A DNA stretch of 64,000 nucleotides from Norana najaformis. Its lineage: Eukaryota; Annelida; Clitellata; Crassiclitellata; Hormogastridae. The stretch covers positions 41,932,896-41,996,895 of the forward strand of contig OZ029916.1 in assembly GCA_964023275.1 (NCBI GenBank), given 5' to 3'. Below the pieces are notes generated by a model. That model saw only the letters and a list, made by a program, of their open reading frames with translations, ran no database searches and was not told the DNA's origin. This document shows positions 38,832 through 50,039 of this stretch, piece after piece (position 1 is the stretch's first letter; every line of letters starts with the position of its first letter). A program made the position numbers and the translations under genes.

Positions 38832-41800
38832 CTATTGGCAGTTAGGCATTGACCTCAGTTCATCAAAGTGGGCTTCGCAGACCCATCTGATTTCTCGTCC
38901 TAAGTAGATCGGTCGCAGACCCCCAAAACGCCCCGAGTTCGACTCGAGCCGAAGGTACCTCGCCAACTGACTCCTGCTCGCTCGGAAACTGTTCGTCTGG
39001 AAAAGGTCCTCAGCATTCAGAGAGCTTCCGGCCTTAAAGAAGAGATCTGGAATTCCATCACTGACACTTGCTAGCGATTTAGTGAGCATGGTAACGACCC
39101 GGTCCTTGTTCCTGAGCAACCAGGTGTAAGGATCATTGAGGTAGTGGGCGTCAAAGTTCCTCAGGTAATCGTACACCTGGATGAGGTCTTCGGCGACCGG
39201 GGCGAACAGTCGGGCATTCTGGTGAAGTTCGTTTACCCCCTGTACCACCTGGATCAGCGGCAGAGCCAGGCCGAATAGAGACGAGATGTGGTTGCCGACC
39301 CTCTTCACGAACCGCGTCGACCGACTAAGTCGGTATCCAGAGGCGTCCGTCATGTGCCAGAAGGCGGGGTTCTCGCACAGGAAGTGCACTTCGAATCCCT
39401 CGAGAAATCGCATCCGCAGCCCAAGGTACCATTCGCGGCTACAGACACTGGCACTTGGCGGTAGCAGCAGGACCAGCCGAGGATGCTCGTAGTCAGGAAG
39501 ACTGGCCAGGACGTTGCTATAGAGCAGGTCGACGCTGGCGAACTGGTATCCGCCGGTCAGCGCCTTCGTCCAGCTGCCGAGGTTGTGCCACCGGCCGCAG
39601 ATGGCTCGACGACGAAGCGGCTGATTGTGCAGGACGATGTGCTCAGGGCGCGCGTGGCGCAGAAGGACACACTTGGGACACAAAAGGAACAACGGGCGAT
39701 CGTCCTCTTCCAGAATCACACCAGCGGATATGACGTCAGCGCTGGACGTGCAGCTTCCAGCGTCCTTGACCTCTGATCCGACGGCGCTCGACCTTTCCGA
39801 AGACGTCAGCACGTCGCTCCAGTCGTCTGGGATATCCTCGAAGAACAGCTCGATGAACCGAAGAACGGACTTGAGGGCGCAGCACGGACTGACGCCGCGC
39901 ACGTGAACCCGGACTGTCGTCATGTTGCCCTGCACGGCGATGTGAACCTTGTGGATGACGTCATCGGGGACGATGACGCAACCGCTGACGTCATCGTCCG
40001 CGGGGTCGACGTTATTCAGTCGGCGCCGGATCTCGTGACATCCGTCGCATCCACCGACGTCAACTCCGGTGAAGAAGACGGCGTGGCGGGACAGAAAGAC
40101 TGGCGCAGGGTCGGACACTACCTCGAGTAGACGACCACCGTCTCGGATAAGGCTTACGACGAGGTCTGTGAAAAATCCGGGGTTGAGAGCACGGATAGCG
40201 AAGTCATAGGTGATCTGTTTCTCATCCCATTCGGGAACGTCCGGCCAGACATCCTGGTTAGGCAGACCGGCTTCAAGGAGACTAGGAAATAGGAACTGCG
40301 TCCGCGGTGGACCCGCGCCGAGTGCAACACAGACCTCGAGCCGTTGCAAAGCCGTGAGAACCCATCGGGAGCTGTAGCAAAGGCCAGGCGTGGAACCGGA
40401 AGCCTTCTGGAGCTGTCGGTCAACGTCCTTGTCGGACAGCGCGTGCAGGATGGACGTAATCTCGGCCCGACTGCTATCCATGTCGTCGAGAACCCGGCCG
40501 ATGGTCTGGACGAACCAGGCCGGGTTGAGGATCACGAGTCTCGATAGGGTTAGGTCTCGGTCGAGGAAGACGAGGCGACCTCGCTGGTGGAAGTAACGCA
40601 GCATCAGAGGCACGCGGGCCTCTGCGATGTCGAAGCTGCGCGCAATCGAGACAACCTCTTCGTAGAGGATGCAAGGAAGTCCAGGCGCCTGGCACCTTAT
40701 GGTCGCTAGGTGACGAATGAAGAGTATCCACTTGGTCGGGATCTTGGAACTGCGGGATGTGGCGTTGACGAGACGAACGATACCGGCCTTCAACTGGTCG
40801 ATGCACGTATTCGTCTTCCTGCCGTCCTTCGGGAAATGCTTCCGCGAGTCCACCTCGTAATAACCGACGATGTGTGGGTACCGACACGCTCCGCCTGTCA
40901 CTGCCGAGTGATCGTCACTAGCCGTCGTAGTCGGCGTCACTGATGCGTATCCATTGAGCACTGGCGCTTCGGGGGTCGGAACGGACAGGTCGACAAAACC
41001 AGCCGAACCGCGCGACTTCGGGGTGATGGAGTGGCGAATGGCAAGGCTACGGTGACAGCAGAGAAGACAGGCCTGGCACCGAGCGTCGCCGTAACGTCTC
41101 GAATGGTAGGGCCGTCCACGCTCCAGCAGTTCTTCGAGGATCATCCAGATCTCTCCGAAGGACATGGACTTGACCTGTTCCGCGTGTGTGCCGACGATCA
41201 GGACCGGGGTTTCCGGAGACAGTTCGTGGAGCGCTTGAAGCCACGTGTGCAGCCGACTCACATGCCGGGCGAAGAGATGCTGCGACCCGTTGTGTCTCTC
41301 CAGACAGGTCAGGTCGACTAGCAGCACATAAAGGTCAACCACCACTGACCTACTGTACGGATCCAGGACGTCGTTGGCCAGCACCGATGTGCCGACGTGC
41401 GTCATCGCGACGTCACTGACGTCATCGATGACGTCGAACTGGTCAGTTTCGTAGCATACGGGGTCATGACCTCGGTCGTCGTGGCGACAAATACCTTTCT
41501 CGTCCTTGAACGCTGCCATCAGGGTCCGACGTCCGCTCTGCGACTCCCCGACGAGCGCCACGCTCATGTAGCGCCGATATTTCTCGCCATTTGCGGTTCT
41601 GTGGGACGACGAGGTCGAGGAGCAGGCAGAGATGGACCAGGGTGGAGCTTCCCGTAGGAACCTTTCCAGTTCCATGTGGGCAAGCAGCTCACCCCTGTCT
41701 CGCCGAGCGAATCGCGGTTTCAGCGTCAGGTTGAAGAAGTCGAATCGAGTCAGACGGGATATGAGGCTGAACAGACATGATGGGACTGTTTCGAGGCGAT

Positions 41801-41954
41801 TGTGACTGACATCGAGGACCTTCAGTCGATGCAGGTCCATCAGACCATCCGGAAGAGACGAGATCCGGTTGCGGCTGCAGCGCAGCACCACCAGGGTTGA
41901 CAGCTTGACAGCCCACGTGATGTAGTCTATGCGATTATTGCTGAAAGAAAGCAC
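38832..41954 (-). CDS. ROCO exon 6: last LRRs, Roc, COR and C-terminus
   Basis: Acceptor ttgattgacag|GTG; 1,040 codons and a stop in one uninterrupted exon. LRRs occupy exon residues ~1-80 ([30 protein letters not shown]). The P-loop is at residues ~136-144 (41523-41549), the G4-like THAE at 256-259, a Cys-rich insert ([10 protein letters not shown]) at ~290, and COR from ~400. The last ~400 residues (..[20 protein letters not shown]..) match nothing that I can name. Confidence 0.93.
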   Translation of the reverse strand: MLSFSNNRIDYITWAVKLSTLVVLRCSRNRISSLPDGLMDLHRLKVLDVSHNRLETVPSCLFSLISRLTRFDFFNLTLKPRFARRDRGELLAHMELERFLREAPPWSISACSSTSSSHRTANGEKYRRYMSVALVGESQSGRRTLMAAFKDEKGICRHDDRGHDPVCYETDQFDVIDDVSDVAMTHVGTSVLANDVLDPYSRSVVVDLYVLLVDLTCLERHNGSQHLFARHVSRLHTWLQALHELSPETPVLIVGTHAEQVKSMSFGEIWMILEELLERGRPYHSRRYGDARCQACLLCCHRSLAIRHSITPKSRGSAGFVDLSVPTPEAPVLNGYASVTPTTTASDDHSAVTGGACRYPHIVGYYEVDSRKHFPKDGRKTNTCIDQLKAGIVRLVNATSRSSKIPTKWILFIRHLATIRCQAPGLPCILYEEVVSIARSFDIAEARVPLMLRYFHQRGRLVFLDRDLTLSRLVILNPAWFVQTIGRVLDDMDSSRAEITSILHALSDKDVDRQLQKASGSTPGLCYSSRWVLTALQRLEVCVALGAGPPRTQFLFPSLLEAGLPNQDVWPDVPEWDEKQITYDFAIRALNPGFFTDLVVSLIRDGGRLLEVVSDPAPVFLSRHAVFFTGVDVGGCDGCHEIRRRLNNVDPADDDVSGCVIVPDDVIHKVHIAVQGNMTTVRVHVRGVSPCCALKSVLRFIELFFEDIPDDWSDVLTSSERSSAVGSEVKDAGSCTSSADVISAGVILEEDDRPLFLLCPKCVLLRHARPEHIVLHNQPLRRRAICGRWHNLGSWTKALTGGYQFASVDLLYSNVLASLPDYEHPRLVLLLPPSASVCSREWYLGLRMRFLEGFEVHFLCENPAFWHMTDASGYRLSRSTRFVKRVGNHISSLFGLALPLIQVVQGVNELHQNARLFAPVAEDLIQVYDYLRNFDAHYLNDPYTWLLRNKDRVVTMLTKSLASVSDGIPDLFFKAGSSLNAEDLFQTNSFRASRSQLARYLRLESNSGRFGGLRPIYLGREIRWVCEAHFDELRSMPNCQ

Positions 41955-44900
41955 CTGTCAATCAACGAAAAAGTGTCCGCAGTTAATGCTCTAAAGCATT
42001 TATTTAGCGCCCTTTTGCGGAGTATTGTATATACCAGGTGGCTTATAGGCGTCTAAGGCCGCTCCGTGAAACGGCTTTCTTCTCTCAATTTCTCTCCTTT
42101 CATCCTCGTCAGACCTTTGAGCATACTGCGAATTTGTTCGACAGGCCTTCCAAGAATGGCTCCTACCGTTTGGGAACCTAGTAATCGTAATCGTAATTCC
42201 GAGATTTCTACAAAGTTCAACAAAAGCCACGTCGCGAGGACCAGCTTATTCACAGGCGCTCAGTCAAAACAAAAACGATAGGCAAAAGGGTTCGGTTCCA
42301 GGTCAAGATTCAAAAGTCAGACGGAGAGACAGCGTGGCAGCTATGGGGGATGGTGTTTGGGGTTGGAGAGGAGAGAGACATAAGAGGAAGTAGGGGTGTG
42401 AGGATAGGATCTGTGAAAGAGGAATGTTTTCAGTTTTGAGTGAAAGGCCGAAGGAGAAATTGCAAGCGGTGGAGCATCGATGAGTTTGTATGATGGGTCA
42501 GAAAACTGTCGCAGTTCTGGGGGAGTTTATTCCAGAGTGGTGGGGCAGCTATGGCGATGGAGCGATTACCAAATTTTACGGATGAGGTGACGGGAGGGCG
42601 GAGAAGGTTAGGACAGAAGAGGAGCGGGTCGATAAATTCTCGTCGAATAGACATTAAACTTTCGAAGTGGGGCAAGATTTTCGACCCTCGACTAAGCAAA
42701 GCCTCGTTTTCGATGACTGATTCCCACGTCGAATGCTGATAATGACAACCACGATAACAAGAGAAAGAAACGATCTGTCATCCTCTTCGTAATGATGGCA
42801 TTTAAATTCATGTATTGTATTTCTCTAGCGTTAGAAACTACAGTAGTGGACTATTCTGCATACACATTGTTCACACTATAGTGTCTGGAACTCGGCAACA
42901 AAGATTATGTCATAAATCATGCAACAAAAATATTTCCTGCTGGTAGACATCAGTGTATTAGCATATTCGCACACGTATTCCACACGAGAGTAGTTTGGGA
43001 GGACATACTAATGGCAGTAGTATGAAAGGTACTGTAGAACGTAGCATGTAAATTAATATGACAAGTAGCATGGAAAGTCATGTGCAAATTAGTAACCAAA
43101 TTAGGATGGGTAGTAGTTTGAAAAGTGGAATGGGAAGCAGTATGCAAATTAGATTGAGAAGGAGGAAGGGAAGTATGGAGTAGGAAGGTAGGAGTCTAAA
43201 AAATGGCATGGGAAGTAGTATGTAAATAAATAGAAAGTAGTTTGGTAAGTATTATGCAAATTATTATGAGAAGTACTATGGAAAGTGTAGTATAGGAAGT
43301 AGCAGATAACAGCAGCAGTATCGATTACCTTGTACCAAAAAATGTTAAATGTAAAAAATCTCTCTTATCCAAAGTTGGACGTAGAAAAGGCGTTCGTTTC
43401 ATATTCCATGGCCTTTAAACAAGTGTTCAATAAAGATTTCAATCGATCAATCGATCGGTGGACCAATCAGTCAATCACTCGGTGAATCAGTCACCCGTTG
43501 TATTACTAAGTTAAGAGTTAAGAGCTCTGCGTGGCCAAACTGAACGAAGAATATCTCATACTTGACAACCCACCTGTAATTGTTTAAGTCTAGCTATGGA
43601 TTCTGGTACCGTCCTAAGGCGAGGAGTCTGCGAATCAAAGGTCAACGTCCGAAGGTTCTCTAAGTTCCCAATCGTCGCCGGAACCTCGCCGAGATGATTC
43701 TCATCCAGTTTCAACACCTGCAGACTCGACTGCATCTCAAGGACACTTTCGGGAACCCTCTTCAGTCGAACCCGACAGAGCACGAGCGTCGTCAGCTGAA
43801 GACCTCGAAAGATCCTGTCCTCCAAATCTTCGTCATGGACCAGTGGACAGTCAACGATGCATAGCGTCGTCAGAGCCTCGCTGTCCAGTCGTCGAAGGAT
43901 TTCACGCAGAGGCGGAAACGCGTAGTCCTGAATGACGATGAAGTCTCGCACGTATTCTCGTTCGAGCGATAACAGACCGTCGATGGCCTTGCATGTGTTT
44001 TGACGAACGCTGAGGAATCTTTGGTCGCCGAAGCTTTTCCGCTTCGCCAGAGTCGAGTCTGAATCTTCAGGAGCGACGGAATGAACGTCTTCGATAAGGC
44101 AGCATTTGGATAGCAACTGCGACGAAACACCAACAGAACATGCCTGTAATCGTAATTGTTATTAGAAATTTGTATAGCGCATACACTAATCACAGGCGGT
44201 GTCTTCGCTAGTCCGTGTGATGCTGAAGTTAATTAACAGCAAACGTTCATCAACAGAACAGGCGTGGTATCGCCTGAATTTTCAAAGTGTAGATCCGTTT
44301 GGCTCAACATGGTCCGGCCTGATACGGCCAATCTTGCTCTACTGTGGTTTTGGACTGAGAAGGAAGACAACAGTGGAAAGGAAAACAAACAGACAAGTAG
44401 ACAAGCAGATAGACAGACAGGCAGGTAGACATATTGATAGGCAGACAGATAGATAGGCAGAAAGACAAACAGATATGAAGAGACACAGTTAGGCAGACAG
44501 AGAGACAGGCATACAGACGCAAAGAAGAAGCAGACAAACAGATAGAGGAGGGAAGAGAGAATGAGTACGAGGAAGGGACCATCGGGTAAGGTGATATATA
44601 AAGGAACGTTGGATGAGCGCGTAATCCCGCAATACATTCTATTGGAATTGCAAAGGAACCGAATGACAAGCGACTTAAAACTAAGCAAATACAGACTGAC
44701 GTACTCTGAACTAACCTCAGAATTAGCAGAAACCCAAGGAGTGGCAAGAAGACACAGGCAGAGATAAAGAGAGAGAGAGAGAGAGAGAGGGGGGGGAGAG
44801 AGAGATGGATTGTGTGAAAGAAAAGGAGGAGTTAAAGACATGAGGAGGTAAAGACATAAGCAGAAATAGTGAGAAAGACTGACGCGGACAGAGACAGTCA

Positions 44901-47900
44901 CAGGCATTGCCACGGAGAAAGAGTAAGAGCACGGCAAGACAGACTGACAGACAACGAGGTACATATAGGCAGACATATAGGCCTACCATGTGAGACATTT
45001 AAGAGAGACAGAGCGACAGAGACACAGAGAGAGACAGAGACAGAGAGACAGAGAGTAAGACAGAGAGAGACAGAGATAGAATGGAGAGTGAGAGACACAG
45101 AGAGACAGCGGGGAAAAGATTTACAGAGAGAGAGACAGAGACAGAGACAGAGAGCAAACTGAGACACATAAAAGAAACAGAGAGAAATAAGGAGAAAGAG
45201 AGTGAGCTACACAGGCAAACAGACAGAGATAGATAGAGAGACGGCATGGGACTTACACACGGAACGAAACACAAAAACAAACAGGGAGTGAGACACAGAC
45301 GCACGGCGAGAGTTAAGTAGGCAGACAAAGAGTCCTTTAACCATTCTAGCACCCTACCCTCTCCTACCCTCCACGCAACCTCGTCAGTGCAACGGAGGGC
45401 ACCGTCACTCACCCTGATGGTTAAGAAGGAGAAGGACTGCGACAGCAGGCGATCGGAGACAGATGTACGACATCGGTCTAATCCAAACTGCACATTAATT
45501 GGCGATTATCTCTCGCCTGCGACCCCACGGCACGCGAACTCCAATCATCCTCTGTCACCATCGTCTTACCCAATCTGTCTACCCCATTTCTATGGCGTGA
45601 GGATTATTTGCTCGCCTCTCCATCACTCACACAGATACAATAGAATATCACGTACATTCATACGTGAATATACAAAGTATGCACACACCATATGTAGGTA
45701 CACGTAAACAGATATACGCACACGCTTACAAACATAAGTACATGCATACATACATTCATACATTCATGAGTACATGAGTACATGCATACATACATACATA
45801 CATACATGCATCCATGCATACATGTATACATACATACATACATGCATACATACATACACAATATATACATGCATACATACATACATACATACACGCGTAC
45901 ATACATATGTACATACATAAATACATGCATATATATACATGCATACATAGATATACATGCATACATACATAGATATACATGCATACATACATATTTACGT
46001 ACGTACATACATGTATAAACACATACACGCATATATACGCTGCTAGAGAGATTCTTGTGAAGCGCTATACAAATGCTCGGGTAAAATTACAGCTACAGTT
46101 ACAACCACAATCGCACACACATACAGTATACTGAAATTCCAATTACGATATATGCATATATGTATGCATGTATTTATGCATGTATGTAAGCATGTACGAA
46201 TGTATGCATGTATGTATGTATGTACGCATGTCTGTTTACATAAGTAAAGAGACGCCCATCAATGTATCCATGATTACATATAGCCATAACACTTACATTT
46301 GGCTTTTCTCGGAGGCCATACCTGGGCGGATTCGTGACACAGGTGCAAAAGCAGAAGAAACAAGTAAGATCGATCAAGTATCATCTTACTCTGCAAGGGT
46401 AGAGAGCATCGCAGTTGATGACATCGAATGTTGCAGACTCGAGTATAAGTCTTGTCAGTTCGATTTTCCGCAGGCGAACGGATATGTGAAGACAGGTTTC
46501 CCGCTGAGCAGTCTAGAGAAAGAACACCGATGGTACTGGTACCATGCTATGCACGTCTAGCTCATTATGGTTCCCTGCAAGCTATGCTCTAGTGGTTGCC
46601 TGTGCCTGGTTGCCAACTATGACTGTCCGGCTTGTCGTAGTTTCCGGGTGATGCCATGCTTGTAATTAAGCATCGAACTAAATAACAACTGACTGACCTA
46701 CTGACTGACTGATTGACTGACGGACGGACTAAATGAATGAATGAATGAATGAATGAATGAACGAAGGACCAAACGTTCGAACGAATACAGAATGAACGAA
46801 TGAGCGCGTTCTATTATCGCTGATCTTGCTCGCAACAAATCGATCAAACTTTACCAGCGTCACGACTTAGTCAAAGAGGAACTGCTTCCACCCATCCACC
46901 CAACAAATAAACCAACCATACATATACACCCATCCATCCATCCATCCACCCATTCACCCATCCACCCATCCACCCATCCATCCATCCATTCACTCATCAA
47001 TCCATCCACCCATCCACCCACCCATCCATCAATCCATGCATCCATTCACCCATTCACCCACCAGTCCCTCCATCCAATCATCCATTCACCCACCCACCCA
47101 TCCATCTATCCTCCATCCGTCCATCCGTCCATCCCTCCCTCCCTCCATCCATCCTACCTCATCCTTGATGCTGACGCTAGCACCAGATGCGATCAGAAAT
47201 CGAACAAATGTAAGATCATTGTCTGCAGCCGCCTGCAGAACGGCGTGATGTAGAACAGTTCGGCCGTCCTAGATCAACGAACAAACACAAGAACCACGCA
47301 TTCTCAGCATCACCAGCAACATCACTAGCAGCACAGCAGCAGCAGCACGGTCTCTAGATGTTCTGAAGATACTCATACATTCAAAATAATAGGATTATCG
47401 ATTGGCAAAAGTATAAATAGACTTCATTTCCGGTATCGAACGCTCACTTCTGTCGCCCCCTGGCGACGATAATCGAATAACTCGCGAAAGCAGTCGAAGG
47501 CAAACATACAGACGGACGGACGAACGGACGGAAAGGACAGACAGACAGACATACAAATAGGATCGACAGAGACAGACAAGCAGACATTGACAAACAAACA
47601 TAAAGACGAACAGACGGACGGATAGAGAAACTAACAGACGGGCGGACTATGACAAAAGTAGACAGAAAAATAGACTAACAGATGGACGGATGCATACAAA
47701 GAGGCAGACATTAACGACAGATTAACTGATTGACAGACTGACTGACTGACTTACTTACCTAATTACTGGCTGGCTGGGTGTCTCCCTGGCTGGTTGACTG
47801 ACTGATTGACTGACTGACTGACTGGCTGACTGACTGACTGACTGACTGGCTGACTGACTGACTGACTGACTGACTGACTGACTGACTGACTGACTGAATG

Positions 47901-48437
47901 ACTGACTGACTGACTGACTGACTGGCTGACTGACTGACTGACTGACTGACTGACTGACTGACTGGCTGACTGACTGACTGACTGACTGAGTGACTGAATG
48001 ATCGACCGACCGATCGATCAACCGACTGACCGACTGATAAACAAGTCCAAGTGTAGCATGATTTAGTTTCAAAACTAAGTAACGAAAGCTCCCTCAAGTG
48101 GACTTTTGTAGCGCAATAAATGGCTGCAATCGATGCAGTCGCCATCAGTTTAAGCGATGCAGACTATTCGGCGAAGTTACCTCGATCGATGAGAGGATAT
48201 TTCTTATGAAGATACAACTTTTCTTACGTCATCTTGTGAGTCGATATCAAGCCTCGAAGATGAAGGCAAATACGACGACGACGAAGACGACGAAGATGAT
48301 GATGATGATGATGACGCAATTGCTTGCTCTAAGCCACTGTGGTCCTTTCTTCGGACGTATTCGATCAATGTCTCCGCATCCGACATTTTGTCCCTCTCGT
48401 TGTCTGGCTGTCTGCCTCTGTCTTTTTCTCTGTGCAT
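38832..48437 (-). CDS. Ankyrin-LRR-Roc-COR (ROCO) protein without kinase domain, six exons
   Basis: Exons 48437(or 48386)-48228, 47268-47158, 46512-46390, 45487-45413, 44143-43574 and 41954-38832 join in phase 0 throughout, giving 1,386-1,403 residues. Order: N-terminus with a Ser tract; two ankyrin repeats (GRTVLHHAV...., ETCLHISV....); a Cys-containing linker; leucine-rich repeats split by the last intron ([14 protein letters not shown]); Roc GTPase-like domain; COR-like domain ([13 protein letters not shown]); a long C-terminus of unknown fold. ROCO proteins are cytosolic signalling GTPases (LRRK1/2, DAPK1, MFHAS1). The ANK-LRR-Roc-COR order resembles LRRK1, but no kinase follows. The P-loop is GESQSGRRT, lacking the GK[ST] Lys-Ser/Thr pair, and G4 is THAE, not THxD, so GTP binding is doubtful. 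Exon 4 is the weakest link. Confidence 0.86.
41955..43573 (-). other. Intron 5 of the ROCO gene
   Basis: Contains a family D LINE copy (42180-42720). A degenerate aagtagtatg(g/c)aaa repeat runs at ~43010-43310. The rest is AT-rich. Confidence 0.6.
42180..42720 (-). mobile_element. LINE 3' end, family D (reverse, with reverse-transcriptase C-terminus)
   Basis: The minus-strand frame 42430-42699 ends in [18 protein letters not shown] and [12 protein letters not shown], the LWN-LP..FK..L signature of LINE C-termini. Its 3' flank contains 'cagtcaaaacaaaaacgata' (inverted) and the tail 'gtaatcgtaatcgtaattcc'. This copy links the family D tails to a LINE. Confidence 0.75.
43574..44143 (-). CDS. 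ROCO exon 5: linker and leucine-rich repeats
   Basis: Acceptor cgattacag|GCA and donor TTACAG|gtgggt on the minus strand; 190 codons, phase 0. The second half has LRR units [30 protein letters not shown] and [17 protein letters not shown]. The intron falls inside the next repeat, which is completed by exon 6. Confidence 0.9.
44380..45330. repeat. (GACAGA)/(GAGACAGA) purine-rich array
   Basis: About 950 bases of imperfect gacaga, gagaga and gcagac repeats broken by a unique segment at ~44560-44750, within ROCO intron 4. Ser/Leu/Cys-rich minus-strand frames are artefacts. Confidence 0.9.
45413..45487 (-). CDS. ROCO candidate exon 4
   Basis: 25 codons between acceptor ttaatgtgcag|TTT and the strong donor ATCAGG|gtgagt, phase 0 at both ends. 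It reads [20 protein letters not shown] and is not clearly ankyrin. Support is the splice consensus, phase fit with both neighbours and non-repetitive composition inside a repeat-rich intron. An alternative donor at ~45368 (TGGAGG|gtagga) would extend it. Confidence 0.45.
45660..46030. repeat. (ATACATAC)n microsatellite
   Basis: tacatacatgcatacata repeats over ~370 bases, with an inverted-type tgtatgta run at ~46150-46225. Both lie in ROCO intron 3. Confidence 0.95.
46390..46512 (-). CDS. ROCO exon 3: second ankyrin repeat
   Basis: Acceptor tctctag|ACT and donor TGCAGA|gtaaga; 41 codons, phase 0. It reads [20 protein letters not shown] and then [16 protein letters not shown], fitting the ankyrin pattern GxTxLHxAxxxxxxxxVxxLLxxGAxxN. 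Confidence 0.82.
46680..47157. repeat. (TGAA)n, (CCAT)n and (CCAC)n microsatellites
   Basis: actgactgactg at ~46690, tgaatgaatgaa at ~46735-46765, then catccatccacc from ~46930 to the border of the ankyrin exon at 47158. Confidence 0.92.
47158..47268 (-). CDS. ROCO exon 2: first ankyrin repeat
   Basis: Acceptor ttgatctag|GAC and donor GATGAG|gtagga; 37 codons, phase 0. It reads [20 protein letters not shown], then [17 protein letters not shown], a textbook ankyrin repeat. Joined to exon 1 it gives [15 protein letters not shown]. Confidence 0.87.
47500..48030. repeat. (GACA/GACG)n and (TGAC)n tetranucleotide arrays
   Basis: Degenerate gacagacggacg to ~47710, then nearly pure tgac/tggc tetramers at ~47735-48000. 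Ser-Val-Ser-Gln frames on the minus strand are artefacts. The array lies in ROCO intron 1. Confidence 0.93.
48228..48437 (-). CDS. ROCO exon 1 (coding): N-terminus with Ser tract
   Basis: Donor GATGAC|gtaaga. Two possible starts are in frame: ATG at 48437, directly after an acceptor-like ag, and ATG at 48386 ([20 protein letters not shown]). The second begins the better-looking protein; the 17 residues before it are Arg/Asp-rich. A run of ~14 Ser is encoded by (tcatcg)-type triplets, then [10 protein letters not shown] leads into the first ankyrin repeat. Confidence 0.75.
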
Positions 48438-48499
48438 CTAGGCCATTGATAACTTGCAGACAGAGTTGTTACAGTTTCGAAAATCTAAAGCAGTAAGAC

Positions 48500-48960
48500 G
48501 TTTCTATCAGCATACAGTGTGTTGTTACTAAGGCAACTTCAGTCATACTGTTAAATAGATTGATTGATTGATTGGTTATTGATTTATTGATTGATTGATT
48601 GACTGGTGTGGTTGTTGCTAGACTAGACTGTCATGTAAAAAACCAAGTCCTGCTGCCACAAGACGAGGCAGAGATAAGGGGGGAGAGGAGCTGTTAGCGT
48701 GGGTTGTGTTTAGTGAATTTAGTGCGGTCAGTGAATTCTGAAGTTTCTGACCAGCCATCGAGATAATTCAGCTACTTGTACAGGTTAGCGTCTTCAATTT
48801 CTTAGTCTCGGCGTATGACAGCTGAATAGCCCAACATTATCCAGGTGCGAGGCACAACAAGAGTCGAGACATGCGTTGATCGAGTGCAGTATTTGTTGGT
48901 ATAACGGGTGACAAAGATCACAGATAAGTCAGGGGTCAAACACCAGCCATGATATATATA
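48500..48960. other. Upstream flank of the ROCO coding start
   Basis: (attg)n at ~48557-48605, then sequence shared with the SINE-like family F (cttagtctcggcgtatgaca) at ~48785-48830 and LINE-E-like 'gagtgcagtatttgttggta' at ~48880. No promoter motif seen. Confidence 0.4.
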
Positions 48961-49210
48961 TATATATCACCATTTCTACTGCACCATCTCCCCTATCGTT
49001 CTGAGCCATGACATGAGTACATCGACCTGTCGGTGGAAAGATCAGATGGCAATCGAGAGGACTAGCTATCAGCTCTCATATGACGAGACTAAGAAAATGA
49101 AGACGCTAACATGTCCAAGTATCCGAATTAAACTGGACTAAGCTCCAACAGACTAAACTGGAGTAGACTAGACTGGAGCAGACTAGGCCAGACTAGGCCA
49201 CAGTAGACAA

Positions 49211-49323
49211 GATCCTATCATATTATTACTATACATATGTAGTTTTAACGTGAACCCGACCGAAGATCCTATCATATTATTACTATACATACTGTATGTA
49301 GTTTTAACGTGAACCCGACCGAA
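49211..49323. repeat. ~55-bp tandem duplication
   Basis: 'gatcctatcatattattact' through 'gttttaacgtgaacccgacc' occurs twice in direct succession, the second copy with a 3-bp insertion. It is flanked by degenerate agactagac pentamers (~49130-49380). Confidence 0.85.
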
Positions 49324-50039
49324 CTAGACAAGACTAGCTAACTACACTAGGTTAAACTAGAACAGAATATACTAGACTAAACTAGGCTGCAGCCTATGTA
49401 TAGTTCTAACGTGTTTCAACACTAGATAGTTTGAGTCAATTAGAATTCTATCTAGATCAGGGTCTAGCGGTCATCATGCATTAGTGTTAAGAGTGGTTTT
49501 CTGAAGGCCCCTGTAGGCCTAACTGGACTCGTTTTTTCGCGCTGTTAAGCATGATCAACAAACTATCTAAGATCGATGTGAAAAACTGATGCTAGATTTC
49601 TGTCTACCGCGTTAGGATCTGCTATTGTAAGGTTAAGAACGAGAACCACAAAAGTCTGCTGAGTTCTGATGTTTTCACGGTCTAGTTATCATGTATAGCG
49701 TTCTGAAATTTGATCCAGCGAGCGTTGTTGTTAATCGAATCTTTCTGATCCAATCTGGAATTGGTTCGCAGTGTCTGGATGACTATCTTGGCCGCTGGAT
49801 TCAAAGACATTTAAGAGGAGGCGTCGACTCAAGTCACAGGGGCATCGATAAATCTTTAAAAAGCTACACAACACACGGATTTACGAACGATTTTGCAACA
49901 GTATTCCGTGTAAAATGTGCGTTCGTCTGGTAGTTGTTAGAAGGCATGCTGTCAACCCAAACGTCATCTAATTTAGTGTAATGTAATGACTTCTGTAGTG
50001 TCTTTATCAAAATGTAAATATAAATGTACATGTTTTTTT

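Noticed and set aside
47755..48145. Ser-Val-Ser-Gln repeat protein on the minus strand
   Set aside because: Translation of a (TGAC)n array inside a ROCO intron.
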